Origin: Eucommia ulmoides
Taxonomy: Eukaryota > Streptophyta > Magnoliopsida > Garryales > Eucommiaceae
Assembly (NCBI GenBank): GCA_016647705.1
Contig: CM028327.1
Span: forward strand, 42,348,017 to 42,412,016
DNA length: 64,000 nt
Direction: 5' to 3'
The notes beneath the pieces are model-generated. The model was not told the DNA's origin. It did not search any database and worked only from the letters and a program-made list of their open reading frames with translations. Positions within the stretch are counted from its first letter, which is position 1. Each line of letters opens with the position of its first letter. The position numbers were made by a program, and so were the translations under genes. Positions 12,889 to 23,689 of this stretch are shown here, piece by piece.

Positions 12889-13264
12889 GAAACCTGAATT
12901 TTAATGGGTCGTCGGAGATAGTTTTGGATCTCTGAGAGACAGAGAGAGGGTTGGCGCTGAGCAGAAGATACTCAACCTCTCCCACATCTCCGTTAGGCCC
13001 TATGTTCTTGCTTCCATACCCATAAGGGTTTGTCGGACCGGCCCGGTTCTTTTCATGCGTCGGCTTAGCAAAGAACCCAAAGCTTTCCGCTTCCATTTTC
13101 TTTATGACATCCTGAGAAACTCCGTGGTTTACAACCTTAAAGAAACCGAACTCTTCGGAGGCTTTCACGAGCAGTTTGGAGATCTCCGACCGGTCGCCGG
13201 AGAGGTCAATGATCGGAAGGTCGATGGGTCTGGTTTTCTGATCGTTTCGGGTGGGAACCACCAT
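7242..13264 (-). CDS. GA2ox: Gibberellin 2-oxidase (2-oxoglutarate/Fe(II) dioxygenase)
   Basis: Inactivates gibberellins by 2-beta-hydroxylation using 2-oxoglutarate, O2 and Fe(II), probably in the cytosol. Exons on the minus strand: 13264-12894, 10629-10266 and 7493-7242. Junctions are GT-AG in phase, giving 328 residues plus TAG, the usual length for C19-type GA2ox. The N-terminal DIOX_N part includes LPIIDLSGDRS, EEFGFFKVVNHGVS and NPYGYGSKNIGPNGDVGEVE. The iron ligands are His200 and Asp202 (GFGEHSDPQ) and His257 (RHRALVN). The 2-oxoglutarate contacts are Arg267 and Ser269 (RMS). Introns of about 2.26 and 2.77 kb are enlarged by AT-rich sequence and a hAT MITE. Exon 1 ends three bases from a long CT/AT microsatellite. 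The upstream region (13265-13450) is GA-rich. Which paralogue (GA2ox1/2-like) is not decided. Confidence 0.93.
8232..8421. mobile_element. hAT-type MITE in GA2ox intron 2
   Basis: Inverted ends TAGGGTGTGC and GCACACTCTTA, flanked by GCCCATGT (8224-8231) and ACCCATGT (8422-8429). This is an 8-bp target duplication with one mismatch. An 8-bp TSD with TAGGG-type ends is the hAT signature. It has no coding capacity. Confidence 0.65.
8432..10265. other. Rest of GA2ox intron 2: AT-rich, low complexity
   Basis: Contains a (TA)n run near 8634-8660, a CT-rich patch (about 8800-8870) and many AAAATTAAAAT-like words. Around 9825-9860 a minus-strand GGTGGTTTGAGTCCCC resembles a tRNA-type B box and might be a SINE relic. 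No gene is seen. Confidence 0.35.
10630..12820. other. GA2ox intron 1 body
   Basis: AT-rich intronic sequence with (TA)n runs at about 10682-10706, 11189-11210 and 11233-11252, and a poly-T at about 10885. No coding or RNA-gene signal is seen. Confidence 0.4.
12822..12888. repeat. Compound (TA)n(GA)n microsatellite beside the GA2ox exon 1 splice donor
   Basis: About 15 TA units followed by about 16 GA units, ending only a few bases before the exon 1 donor. The donor is CAG|GTTTCAG on the minus strand, exon end at 12894. Read along the gene, intron 1 begins GTTTCAG and then a long CT tract and a TA tract. Confidence 0.85.
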
Positions 13265-13445
13265 GTTTGAGTATGTTGTTGTACTGAGAAGAAAAACCAG
13301 AGGAGGGAGAGAATGTTTGTTTGGAGAGAGAAGGCGGTGATTGTGTAATCATTTATACTAGAGACTAGAGAGAGAAAGAGGAGAGAGAGGGCCCGGTTTG
13401 AGGTGGTGTACAACTTTGTAAATAAAATTACACTTTTCTCCTCCA

Positions 13446-14460
13446 TTATATCTCAATTTTGGAATTTACATCAAACTTTCCTAATTAGTTTTTGATTCCT
13501 ATTTTGATTAGAATTCTATTTATAAATTATATTTTTATTTGGTGATCAATATAAGAAATAGGGTTTAGAAACTTTTTTTTTTTTTAGGGTAAGCTTTATC
13601 GAGATCAATTTATACGTATTTTGATTAATCACCTTTTTGAATGATCTTAAGACATTCAAAATTTAATTTCTAAAATGTTCTCTAGAAAAATCGAACCCTA
13701 ATTGACAAGTAGAAAAGACGGTTCGCCTTAAACTTTGTTTGAGACTTTTGAAAATGGAAAACAGTAAGAGTTAAAAATTTCGGAATTCAAGTGACAAACC
13801 CAGAACTTAGTGGGGTCAAAATTATATAAATATAACTATTTTTTTAAGAAAATAAATGGGTATTATTTAAAAAATATATAATTTATCAACTTTTTTAAAA
13901 ATGTGATATTTATTCTATGATTGCGTATTGCAATCCTCTCTATGCCCGGTTACTATTGAACAAAGAATCTTGTCATAAAATATAGAATATATATTAAAGT
14001 GAATTGCATATGTTGACTTTTCTCTTGTAAACTTGATTTCTTGGTTTCCTTTCACATTTATTTTCATTCCACTTTGGCCAAATTGTAGTTTTTTTTAAAC
14101 AAATTAATTATGTTTTTCAACATACGGGAGCAAAAATCAGGTCAAAATTAATACAGTACTTTTAAACACAAAAAATTCTTAATATAAATTATATATAGTT
14201 AAAAGACAAAATATTATATGATATATTAAGTTGATGTTATTTGAGTAAATTATAAAGTTCTATTTGATTAATTTATTAATTTAACATAAATTTAAATATT
14301 TTATGAAAGTAAAAAATTTAATTTTATAATTTAAAATTTATGGAGTCAATTATATGATATTTTTATTATTTTATTAATATTAGGGTTTTTTTACTGTTTA
14401 AACATATCTTATGAGTTTCTATAGTAAAACAAAACAAAGTAAGAGTTATTTTTTTTAAAA
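13446..14460. other. AT-rich region upstream of GA2ox
   Basis: The presumed distal promoter of the minus-strand GA2ox gene. It is long AT-rich sequence with poly-T runs and no ORF or repeat boundary I can support. Confidence 0.3.
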
Positions 14461-14476
14461 AAAAAAAAAAGCATTC

Positions 14477-14620
14477 TTAGTCAGATCTGAACGCTCCTTC
14501 ATCTCCGTTGTTTTCTTCCACTTCAATGCTGACATTGTTGCCTTCATCTACATCGTCGCCTTCCACTTCAGGGCTGAAATCGGCGATCGAAAATTCGGAA
14601 GAATCAACCGGCTCAACCAT
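14477..14620 (-). CDS. Small acidic ORF of 47 codons, unrecognised
   Basis: Reads MVEPVDSSEFSIADF at its start and ends GAFRSD. It is strongly acidic (Asp/Glu-rich) and GC-richer than its surroundings. The upstream leader carries AAACCCTAA-like telo-box words (14645-14690), typical of plant promoters or leaders. That leader stops at the left end of the solo-LTR-like block, 72 bases before the ATG. It could be a first exon or a gene fragment separated from its promoter by that insertion. No family is recognised. Confidence 0.3.
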   Translation of the reverse strand: MVEPVDSSEFSIADFSPEVEGDDVDEGNNVSIEVEENNGDEGAFRSD

Positions 14621-14691
14621 GGTGAAGATTGGATCTGATTCTTTTGCTTCTCTATGGTAGATATTTAGGGTTTCAGAATTTAGGGTTCTTC

Positions 14692-17320
14692 TGTAAGGCC
14701 CAAATTATAGTACGTGCGTCATTAATAGTCGCATTTTAAAGTATTGAGAAATTCGGGATAAATTTTTGTTAATGAAAAATAAAAATTAAAAGTTTAGTTG
14801 TCAAAGTTGAAATTTAGAAAACGTGGAAATTACACTTGAGATCCAAATGGATAATTAAAAATCAAAAATTGAAAATAGTAAGGATGAAATTATAATTTTA
14901 GAAACTTGTAAAAGTTGAAAATTATTAAAATAGGATCTTAAAGGAAGTTGGGGGAGGAAAGTACATTTTAACTAAAGAATTTTTTTTATATAAACACATA
15001 TATACATATATCGTGAGTGTGTGTGCAGTGAGATCGCCGACGACAGAGAGAGAGGAAATGAGGAGACGTGGCAAGTGACGATCCATCTTTACCACTCAAT
15101 TCATGCATATAAAAAGAATACATGCAAAAAATATCAGGATCAAAACACTATCAGAGGAGAAAAATCAGAATTTTAGAGAGAGAGAGAGGGTTAGGCGGTG
15201 TTGGGTTCTTTGGCGAGATCGTCTGCGTGGGCGTTCCGTTCCATTTCATTGTTGTGTGTGTGTGTTGATCGTCTTCGATGGGGAAGGGAGTGTGATCAGT
15301 TGTGGAATTTCTGTCGTGCATGTGTATTGGATCGACATTGTTTCGGTACCGGCGTGAGTGTGCCGGTGCATGTCTCCTGTTCCTGTTTGGTGCAGCAGTG
15401 GTTGGGTGTGGGTTTTCTGTTCAGATCGTCAGTCGTCAATCGTCGACGATCGTGTGTGGGTTGTCGTCGGACAGTGGTAGGCGGTTGTGACCGGTGTAGG
15501 GTGGTTGGTGGTGAAAGGGAGTTAGTGAGAGAGAGAGAGCATCGGTTGTGGGTGCGTGTGGGTTCCCATTTCTGTCCGACGGTGGCGTTCGGCGGTGAAG
15601 TTGGGTGTGCCGTTCGTTTGTCTTGTCCAACGGCGTGTGTGATTGTGGTTGGGTGGTTGGTCGCCGCCGGTGAGAGGGGTGTGGGTGGTCGGTCGGCAGA
15701 GAACCAAAACCGAAACAGAGAAATTGGAAGAAAAAAAAAAACAGAAGAAGAAGAAAAAGAAAAAAAAAAAGAAGAAAAGGAAAAATTACACAAACACCCC
15801 AATAAAAATCCAAAAATTTATCTCGCGACCGACGGACGATTCGGAGCAGGTAAAAGTCTAAATCGATTACCATTGTTGTTAAATTGAATTATTAGCAAAC
15901 GGGATTATAATTTGGAATCATCAATTCTAATAATTTTTGTCACCATCCATACTAACAAATGCGTACCGTAGTTATTAACGAAACGAAATTTACCGAATAA
16001 CAATTTTTCGTAATAAAAAGTGGGTACGGGGAAAATTATGGAATTTAGGGCCTACATTGCACAATTCGGTTATTTTACATAAAATATTAATATAGGCCCT
16101 GTCATTATTAGGCTCGCAGACACTGGAGTATCGGTAGAAAATAGTTAGTAAAAACTGTTCAGAACGGGTAGCCAGGTGAGTGTACTGTCTTCTTACCAAA
16201 CTATTTTTATATCTATGTATGATAGAAAATGGTTGTATTTACATTAGATGCTTTTAAAATTTTGTGAATCAAGCAGGTTTTGGGTGAGTTGGTAAAAATG
16301 AATTTTTGTGAGATTACGATAGTTTTCGAAAAGAATGTGAAAATAGTTTTGGTGAAATCAGACGTTTTTATAAAAAAAAATGAGAAATATGATTTTGGAT
16401 TAAAAAATCAGTTTTGGAAATAGAGGGTGATATTTGAGATTTGACAATATTGATTAGACGATAATATTGGTTTGTGAATTGATGATGACGTTATTGATTT
16501 GACAATGCTATAGTATTTATTTGCTTTGGCAGAGTGAGGGTATTGATTTGACGATATTATTGATTGGACGATACCATAGTATTTATTTGTTTCGGCAGAG
16601 TGATGTGATCCGCTTCGGCAAAGTGATGTTAGACGTTTATACTGCGTAGTGATTATCCGCTTCGGCAGAGTGATGGGTGTTCGTAGGAAGGCATATCCTA
16701 CGGATGGTACGGTACCGTTGCAAACTCCCGATCATGAGATTAAAACGATCACTATGGCTAGCCAGTGTGTGTTGCGGTGGAGTGTGTGTTTGAGATGTAG
16801 TATTTTACTTATATTGGGTGATTTATTATTTATTGTGGTGATTGGTATGATTTTATACTAGATGGATTTGGATGGAACTTATCTATATTGCTTAATTCTC
16901 ACTGCTTATATACTTATACTTGATCCATATTTAATTATGGTAATATTTAGAATGTATTATTATTTAAAAAAGAAAAAAAAATGTATTTTACTAAGAAGGC
17001 AGTACACTTGCAGGTACAACAGTTAAGAGTCGGTCCCCTACTGGCACTAGGTAGAGTCCGGTGATGGTATAGTATGGAAATATTTTGGGAGGAGCTTGTC
17101 TGAGGCGAATCTGTGAGAGCTTTATTGCTATTATACTTTTGTTGTTATTACAATTTATGGACGGGTGCGTCCCCAGTTAGAGATGTTGTATGTGGTCAAA
17201 ATTTATGATTGTATATTTTTTTATGCATTTTGTCGTTTACTAGTGAGTTTGAATTAAGATGAGATTGTGTCGACGTCACGCCGGCTCCACGGTGACGGGT
17301 GTCCGGGGTGGGGTGTGACA
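14692..17320. mobile_element. Solo-LTR-like block, probably from a Ty3/gypsy element
   Basis: Begins TGTAAGGCCC and ends GGGGTGTGACA, so it has TG...CA ends with loosely inverted tips. It is flanked by TCTTC (14687-14691) and TCTTT (17321-17325), a 5-bp target duplication with one mismatch. No gag, pol or primer-binding site lies inside. The interior has a GC-richer part (about 15030-15860) and a purine-rich run (15719-15785). The word CTTCGGCAGAGTGAT, with variants, recurs between about 16520 and 16675. The size of 2.6 kb would suit large-LTR chromoviruses. ORFs on both strands here look like base-composition artefacts. Confidence 0.55.
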
Positions 17321-17389
17321 TCTTTTGTTTCAATTTTGTGTTTTGGGTTATCTTAGGGTTACTATTGTTGAACCATCGCGACTTTAGCA

Positions 17390-17905
17390 AATTGTCTCTC
17401 CATCTTCCTTCTCAATCGTCGTCCATCACTCTAAGGGCCTCAGCTATCGCACTGCTCAATTGTCCATCCTCGCCTCCATCCTCATATTCCCAGAAATATG
17501 AGTTTAGACAATCATTTTCTAAGCTATTCCAGTAGCTTAGATCTGTGACGATTGAGCCCTAGATTTGCCAAAATTGATTTGATTTAGTTCTTTGGTTAGG
17601 GATTATTTCTATTAAATCATAGATCCTTCGAAATCAATTCAGCTCAATTCCAAAATCGTTACGCCACCGGAAACCCTAGATCGTCGCGAGAAGTTTTGAG
17701 CAAATCGAAGACCTATTTGCCATGAAGATCCGCAGAGTTCGTGAAATGCCCTATAAGGATATCTGATTTTTTTTTTCCCTGCAAAATTGAATATTGAATT
17801 AGATTTTGCAGATTTAGATTCAGATCTAAAACCTGAGCAATTTTGTAAATATGGATTCCGAGCGATATTCTTCTGCAGATCTGGATTGTTAGTCTTGATT
17901 TGCAA
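17390..17905 (+). other. Exon-like, GC-richer block of unknown nature (block A)
   Basis: Starts CT-rich (TCTCCATCTTCCTTCTCAAT) and continues with gene-leader-like sequence (GAAACCCTAGATCGTCGCGA), but has no long ORF. It directly precedes the palindrome cluster at 18160-18745. This layout recurs at 38640-39790 and 60937-63210. Confidence 0.3.
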
Positions 17906-18159
17906 ATTTGATTTTTATCCTTGATTTTTCATCTTGTTCTTGTTTTTCTTAGGCAGATTTGGATATTTTGGATTATTGTTATTTTGATTTTCTTATTTTA
18001 TTGATTGTTGTTCTTATTTTTGTTACGTAGATCTAGTTTGGTAGAAATTTATTTCGATTTCTTGTCGTTGTTGATTTTAGTGGAGATGTGTTGATTCATT
18101 TTGTTCACGCATTGTTCGAATTTTTCTAGAAGTCATGTACATGAAAGCAGTACACAACC

Positions 18160-18745
18160 GTGAAAATTCACAACAATACAAAAGCAGTGTGAATGTTCAC
18201 ACTGATAATCCGATTAAATTTGGTGCGGTATGAGTTATTATTTCGATATTAGTGTGAATATTTACAACAGTACACAACAGTGTGAATGTTCACAGTTAAA
18301 GCAAACATTCATTTACATATACAAAAATCTTACAATATCCCAAACGTGTTTGTGCATCTAAAACTCAATGTTGCACTAAAATGTAATAAGAGAATATGAA
18401 TGTTCACATAGGTATTGCGAACATTCACAAATAGATCAAACCAGTTATCGTTACAATAAAATATAAGAGAACGTGAATGTATACAAAGGCATTGTGAACA
18501 TTCACAGTAGCTTAACCAGTTATTGTAACTTTTTCTTTTTTCTTTTTTTTTTTTTTAATTTGGGAATGTCCACATTTAACTTGAACAATAACTCAAAGTT
18601 GTAGTACAGTTAAAACCTAAGGGAGGGAATAAGTCTAAATAAGAAATGGAATATTAAGTGGGGAACATGAATTTCAAATATTATAGGAATTTATCAAAAA
18701 CGTGTGAATTTTGACAATGATGTGAACATTCACAAGATTGTATTT
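18160..18745. repeat. Cluster of GTGAA..TTCAC palindromic words (cluster A)
   Basis: Near-palindromes GTGAATGTTCAC, GTGAACATTCAC and close variants (GAATATTTACA, GAACATTCACAA) occur about ten times in under 600 bp. They are separated by unrelated sequence of 20-90 bp, so it is not a tandem repeat. No coding capacity. Confidence 0.6.
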
Positions 18746-18799
18746 TATTTTAAAAAAAATATACAATATTGCACACACATACACTAGCGTGTGACCCAT

Positions 18800-19086
18800 G
18801 CTTGGTGTACAGAAAAAAATGATTCAAATTTAATATCATTTTTTATTTAATTTTTGTGAAATTTAATATTTCAGTACTGCTATTAAATTTAATGTTCATA
18901 ATTTCCATATATTACTGGTTTGCTTTTAATTTCTGTAAATTTAATATTTTATTTTTATTAAATTTAATGCTCATATATTATTTTTATAATTTTCGTAAAT
19001 TCAATTAATGTCCATAGGTTATGTATATTATATTTCCTCTTTTACATTATTTCTTTAATTTAATTTTTATAAATTTAATGTTTGAG
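18800..19086. repeat. AT-rich region with repeated AAATTTAATGTTCATATATTA-like words
   Basis: Degenerate repetition of TAAATTTAATGTTCA / ATATATTA about every 60-120 bp. It runs into the 406-bp duplication, which carries the same words. Confidence 0.45.
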
Positions 19087-19894
19087 TATAATTATTAAAT
19101 TTAATATTCATATATTATTTCTATAATTTTTTAAATTTAATATCAATAACTTTCATATATTATATTTTCTTTTTTATATTATCTTTTTAAATTTACTTTT
19201 TGTAAATTTAATGTTTCAATATCATTACTGAATTTAATGTGCATATATTAGTTCTATAATTTTTATAAATTTAATGTTCCAAATTTTTGTATATTATAGT
19301 TTCTCTTTTATATTATTTCTTTAACTTAATTTTTGTAAATTTAATATCTGATTATAATAAGTGTGGATAGCACAAAATTAAGCACGTAATCAAATAATAT
19401 CACAAAATCATTTTAAAAAGAATTTTTATGCTCTTAAGTTTAAAAATAATTTTTTCAACAATTTTAAATCCAAGTAATAAACAATAATTTTTTATAATTA
19501 TTAAATTTAATATTCATATATTATTTCTATAATTTTTTAAATTTAATATCAATAACTTTCATATATTATATTTTCTTTTTTATATTATCTTTTTAAATTT
19601 ACTTTTTGTAAATTTAATGTTTCAATATCATTACTGAATTTAATGTGCATATATTAGTTCTATAATTTTTATAAATTTAATGTTCCAAATTTTTGTATAT
19701 TATAGTTTCTCTTTTATATTATTTCTTTAACTTAATTTTTGTAAATTTAATATCTGATTATAATAAGTGTGGATAGCACAAAATTAAGCACGTAATCAAA
19801 TAATATCACAAAATCATTTTAAAAAGAATTTTTATGCTCTTAAGTTTAAAAATAATTTTTTCAACAATTTTAAATCCAAGTAATAAACAATAAT
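19087..19894. repeat. Tandem direct duplication, unit 406 bp
   Basis: 19087-19492 and 19493-19894 read identically by eye at an offset of 406 bp; the second copy stops about four bases short. Shared landmarks include GTGGATAGCACAAAATTAAG and AAATCCAAGTAATAAACAAT. The absence of visible differences implies a very recent duplication or an assembly artefact. Confidence 0.85.
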
Positions 19895-21240
19895 ATGAAA
19901 TCAAATTTCAGCACAATAATTTGGAAAGATCTTACTAGGAAAACATTGAAGTATAGAAACACGATTGCAAATCAACACAGATAGGTAACGCCAATTCAAT
20001 AACGCTTTAGCTCAAGAACTTTTCACACAAATAACCTCTCGAAAACATCTCAGCAGAATAATAATTCTGAGAAAACTTAGGAACTTAATAGTTCTTGATA
20101 TATCTTAATCCAAATTTGCAGGTCTATATATAAAGAATTAGAATAATTTCTTCAATGGCTAGTTTTCAAATGATAGGCCTTTAAAAGACACCTATAAACC
20201 TCATATATCATATCCTTTCAATTCTAATATATTTTATTTAAAAATAACTTTTAAATCTCTCAATTATACCCACAAATTATTTCTTAAACATCAATCATAA
20301 AGATAGAAAGTATTTAGTTGCTAAAATTGAGAAAATCTTTAATTATATGTACCAAATTAATAGGGATATCAAAATAGATGTATCATATCTTTAGTAATTT
20401 CAAATCCCCCGAAATACTCCATTGGATTTGTCAAAAATGACTAGTTTTTTACCGAAATCTTAAAATCCTTGAAATCTCAATCAACACAATCAGTTGACCG
20501 AAACCCTACTAGTTGGTTGACCAATTGATTCAGCGTATCAAACTAGCCAAACCTTTAAGGCAGTTGGTTAACCGATTACCCCACGGTTGGTTGACCGATT
20601 GATTCAGGATGTAATTCAAGCCAAAATCAAGTTACGGTAGGTTGATTAATCGATTCAGAGAGTCACCTTCTAGCCCATGACCAATCAGTTGATCGATCCT
20701 TTCCTGGTCGGTTGACCAATCAATGCAGGTTGTTCAATTTCACACTTATTTCAGCTCCAAAATTCATCATTTTAATCCCATTAACCTATTGTTTTTCTTG
20801 GTTAACACAATTAATACTAAAATTCAACTTTAAACATTATTCTCGCTTAGGTCCATTTTCATTCTTCAATTTCACATAGGAGCAAATATTTGAACACTAA
20901 TTAGGATCCTAAATTTTATCAATCAAACATACAAAAATATAATTCATTAATTAGTGTCGTGTGTGATCCTAATTTAACTTGCATTAAGAGTATAAGAGTA
21001 GTGAGTTGTTTTCACCTAATTTCTTCAGGATCTTCAATACTCTTTATTTCTTCATTGTCCATCTTTGCACCCTTGATAATTTCTTCATGATTCAATCTTT
21101 AGTTGAAACTCTTTTACTGAAACGCTCAACAAATTCATTAGTTTCACAAAAAACATCAACCCTTAATTGTTCATCAAAATCTCAAGATCAACAATTTTTT
21201 TTTTTTATTTTATGATGACAATTAGTTTTGATGTTTTTTT
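19895..21240 (-). mobile_element. LTR-like remnant, probably of a SIRE/Maximus-type copia element
   Basis: Minus-strand reading shows a TTTTGATGA-type opening near 21170-21220, repeated GGTCAACCGA words in the middle, and a TATA-like TTATATATAGACC near 20130. I associate this combination with SIRE-type copia LTRs. No pol or clear TG...CA boundaries are seen. It may be a solo or broken LTR. Confidence 0.4.
20486..20745. repeat. Dispersed repeats of GGTTGACC-ATTGATTCAG words
   Basis: The word GTTGACCGATTGATTCAG and degenerate forms recur about eight times, separated by 10-50 bp, inside the LTR-like remnant. They may be enhancer-like U3 repeats (inference). Confidence 0.5.
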
Positions 21241-21719
21241 TCAAAATAAAAATATAACCACGCTCCCCCTAAATCCGATGATGGATATTTAACTCATTGA
21301 AGCACAATCATGAAGATAATTCAAATAATTCAATCAGATATTCAACATAAGCACAAAATTCAATTTAAATAATAAAGATATTAAATAAAGCACAATATGA
21401 TCAATTCACCATAGTTTTCTTTTTAATCAGTGCAATGCTTAGGAAAACAAATTCTTAAACATCAACTAACTCGTTTAAAGCTCAATATTTCAATTTAACC
21501 ATGATTTCCCTATTTGTCAATAAAGCAAATGTTCAACACCAAACAAATTTTCTCCCATTGTCATCTCAAAAAGTGGGAATAGGGAACAAAAAACATTTTA
21601 ACCTCAATAAAATGATTTTCTTTAAAAACTCATCAACCTTTTTTGATTTTCAATAAAAACCATTTTTTTTAAGCATAAAGAAATTTTTTAATAAGAGAAC
21701 AAAAATTTCTTACTAAGAT

Positions 21720-22620
21720 GGGGGTTCTGCGTCTGGAGTTCAGAGATCGGAGATCGGAGTTCTTTGAGTGTCCCACGGTTCATCGTCAATTCTTTCAAAA
21801 TCCAAATTGAAATTTTGAGCTTGTACCTGCACAAAGAACCACCGGAATTATGCCCAGCAAAGTCACTCCAGCATGAGAGTTAGAGCTCAGGGGACAAAGA
21901 CTATAGTATGTTTCAAGTTGTTAGTTGAGCATTAATTGGCACATTGAATGCCTAAGTATTTATAGGCAAGGAACTCAATTAGAACCGTAAGATTAGGGGC
22001 TTGAGCGCGGTTAATTACTTTAACTCAGCGCGTGGCCAATAAGCTGACGTGTGAGGAGATTAGGCTTTTGGGCATCAGATTGCAGAGCTCAGATGAAGCC
22101 TCTAAGGCTTCCTAATTAATATTTACTAAGCAGAGGCAGCCCGAAAGATGGAGCTTGGATAAGATCTCCAAGGCTCCTCCCCATCAACATTTACTGAACA
22201 AAGGCAGCACGGAGACTAGAGCTTGGACAAGTTGCCAAAATCTTCCCAATTTACGCTTTTCGAGTTGAGATAGCTCGGTGGTCGAAGCTTGGCAAAGATC
22301 CAAGGGTGTCCCCCTTTGGTAATGATCGAGCACAGATAGCTCGGAATCTAGAGTTCGGCAAAGATCAAAGGGTGTCCCCTTTTGGTGATGATCGAGCACA
22401 GATAGCTCGGAGGCTAGAGCTTTTGGTGATGACCGAGCACAAATAACTCAGAGGCCAGAGCTTGACAAAGATCTAAGGGTGTCCCCATTAGGGATGATCA
22501 AGCACAGATAGCTCGAAGGCCAAAACTTGGAGAAGACCCAAGGTGTCCCCCTTTGGTGATGACCAAGCACAAATTGCTCAATTTGTCTTCCCTGGTGGTC
22601 TCCTTCTCTCACATGATTTG
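21720..22620 (-). mobile_element. LTR-like sequence with TATA box and U3 subrepeats
   Basis: On the minus strand a TATA box CCTATAAATACTTAGGC lies near 21960. Downstream comes an R/U5-like part (CTCATGCTGGAGTGAC, GGTGGTTCTTTGTGCAGG) and upstream a block of about 75-bp tandem repeats. This is the layout of an LTR of gypsy type. No adjacent internal region in the matching position is obvious, so it may be a solo LTR. The ends are not exact. Confidence 0.45.
22250..22585. repeat. Degenerate tandem repeats of about 75 bp
   Basis: Each unit reads roughly GATGATCGAGCACAGATAGC, TCGGAGGC, AGAGCTTGGCAAAGATC, CAAGGGTGTCCCC. Four to five imperfect copies lie upstream of the minus-strand TATA box near 21960. 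Confidence 0.7.
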
Positions 22621-22639
22621 TCTAACTTCTTTTTACGGT

Positions 22640-23680
22640 TTATCTTCTTAAAAAATACACTTCAATCCCTTCCCCAAAATTAAGCCATTCTCTATCTTTT
22701 GAATTTTTTTCACTACTCTCTACAAAAATCAAGCTCTAAAATGACATTTTCGTTCCAACTCTTCTCCCTATCAGTAAAACATTATTGCACTGCAATAAAA
22801 TTCTCTTTCAATAATACGTTCTACTCATTTTCTCTAAATGTCTCAAGCACCTTTGTTCTTTTTCTTTTGCTGCCAGGTACATTCTCTTCATTCTATAGTT
22901 GTCTCGCCACAATATATTTTCTTATTTCAATTGTTTATTTGTTCAGTATTTTTTATGTTCATGTTATAACTTTGTTTTTTATTTTAATTATTTTTGTTCG
23001 GGATTTGTTTGATTATCTATCTTTGAATTTTTTTTTTCGATTTTTTTGTTCTTCGAATAGTGACAACAACCAAAAAAATAAAATAAACAATTAGTGAAAA
23101 AAATTAAAAAAATAAATCACTTGTATGTATACTTGATTGTGATTCTTGTTATTTTTTGAAGATTTACTATTTTTGAAGAGAAAATTTTGAGAAAATCTTT
23201 GCAAGATCTAATAAACAAATATGATTATTATCTCATCTATAATTTGAAAGATCTAATTTTGATTTTTATTTTTTTTTTACATTTTATAACTTAATGATCA
23301 TCTTATGCTTTATTGTCTAAATATTATTGTTTTTATTTTTTTAAAATTGTATTTCGTTTTTATTCTATAACTTTAGGCGCGGTTAATACTCTACTATATC
23401 TATATAATATGTCAGAACGGTGTATACCTCCCCCCCTCCCCAAAAAAATTGAGACATATTGAGTAAGATTTATTAGAGAAAAAATTGGATAAAATCTAAA
23501 TCGTTTAATTAAATAGATATTTTCATCAATGGATTATATATTTGGAAAGATCTTAACTTTTAATTCATAATATTATTTACTTTATGATCTTAATTAATTA
23601 AATCAATTACTTAAATTTTTATTTATGTTTTTAATTTAAAAAATCACAACTTCTTATGATTCACAAAAATGGTTCACCAA
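22640..23680. other. AT-rich stretch without supported genes
   Basis: A T-rich 131-codon reading frame on the plus strand (22699-23094) is dominated by Phe, Ser and Leu and looks like composition noise. No repeat or gene is identified. Confidence 0.35.
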
Positions 23681-23689
23681 ACATGTCAC

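Noticed and set aside
15198-15887. 229-codon plus-strand frame and overlapping minus-strand frames of 168 and 145 codons
   Set aside because: They overlap on both strands in a GC-richer, purine-biased part of the solo-LTR-like block. The translations are Arg/Gly/Val or Pro/Thr/Ser artefacts with no domain.
18160-18745. CRISPR-like array of palindromic repeats
   Set aside because: Plant nuclear context. The repeats are too short and variable, spacers are irregular, and no cas genes are present.
22699-23094. 131-codon Phe/Ser/Leu-rich frame resembling a membrane protein
   Set aside because: T-rich composition alone yields hydrophobic codons. No conserved motif, promoter or splice context was seen.
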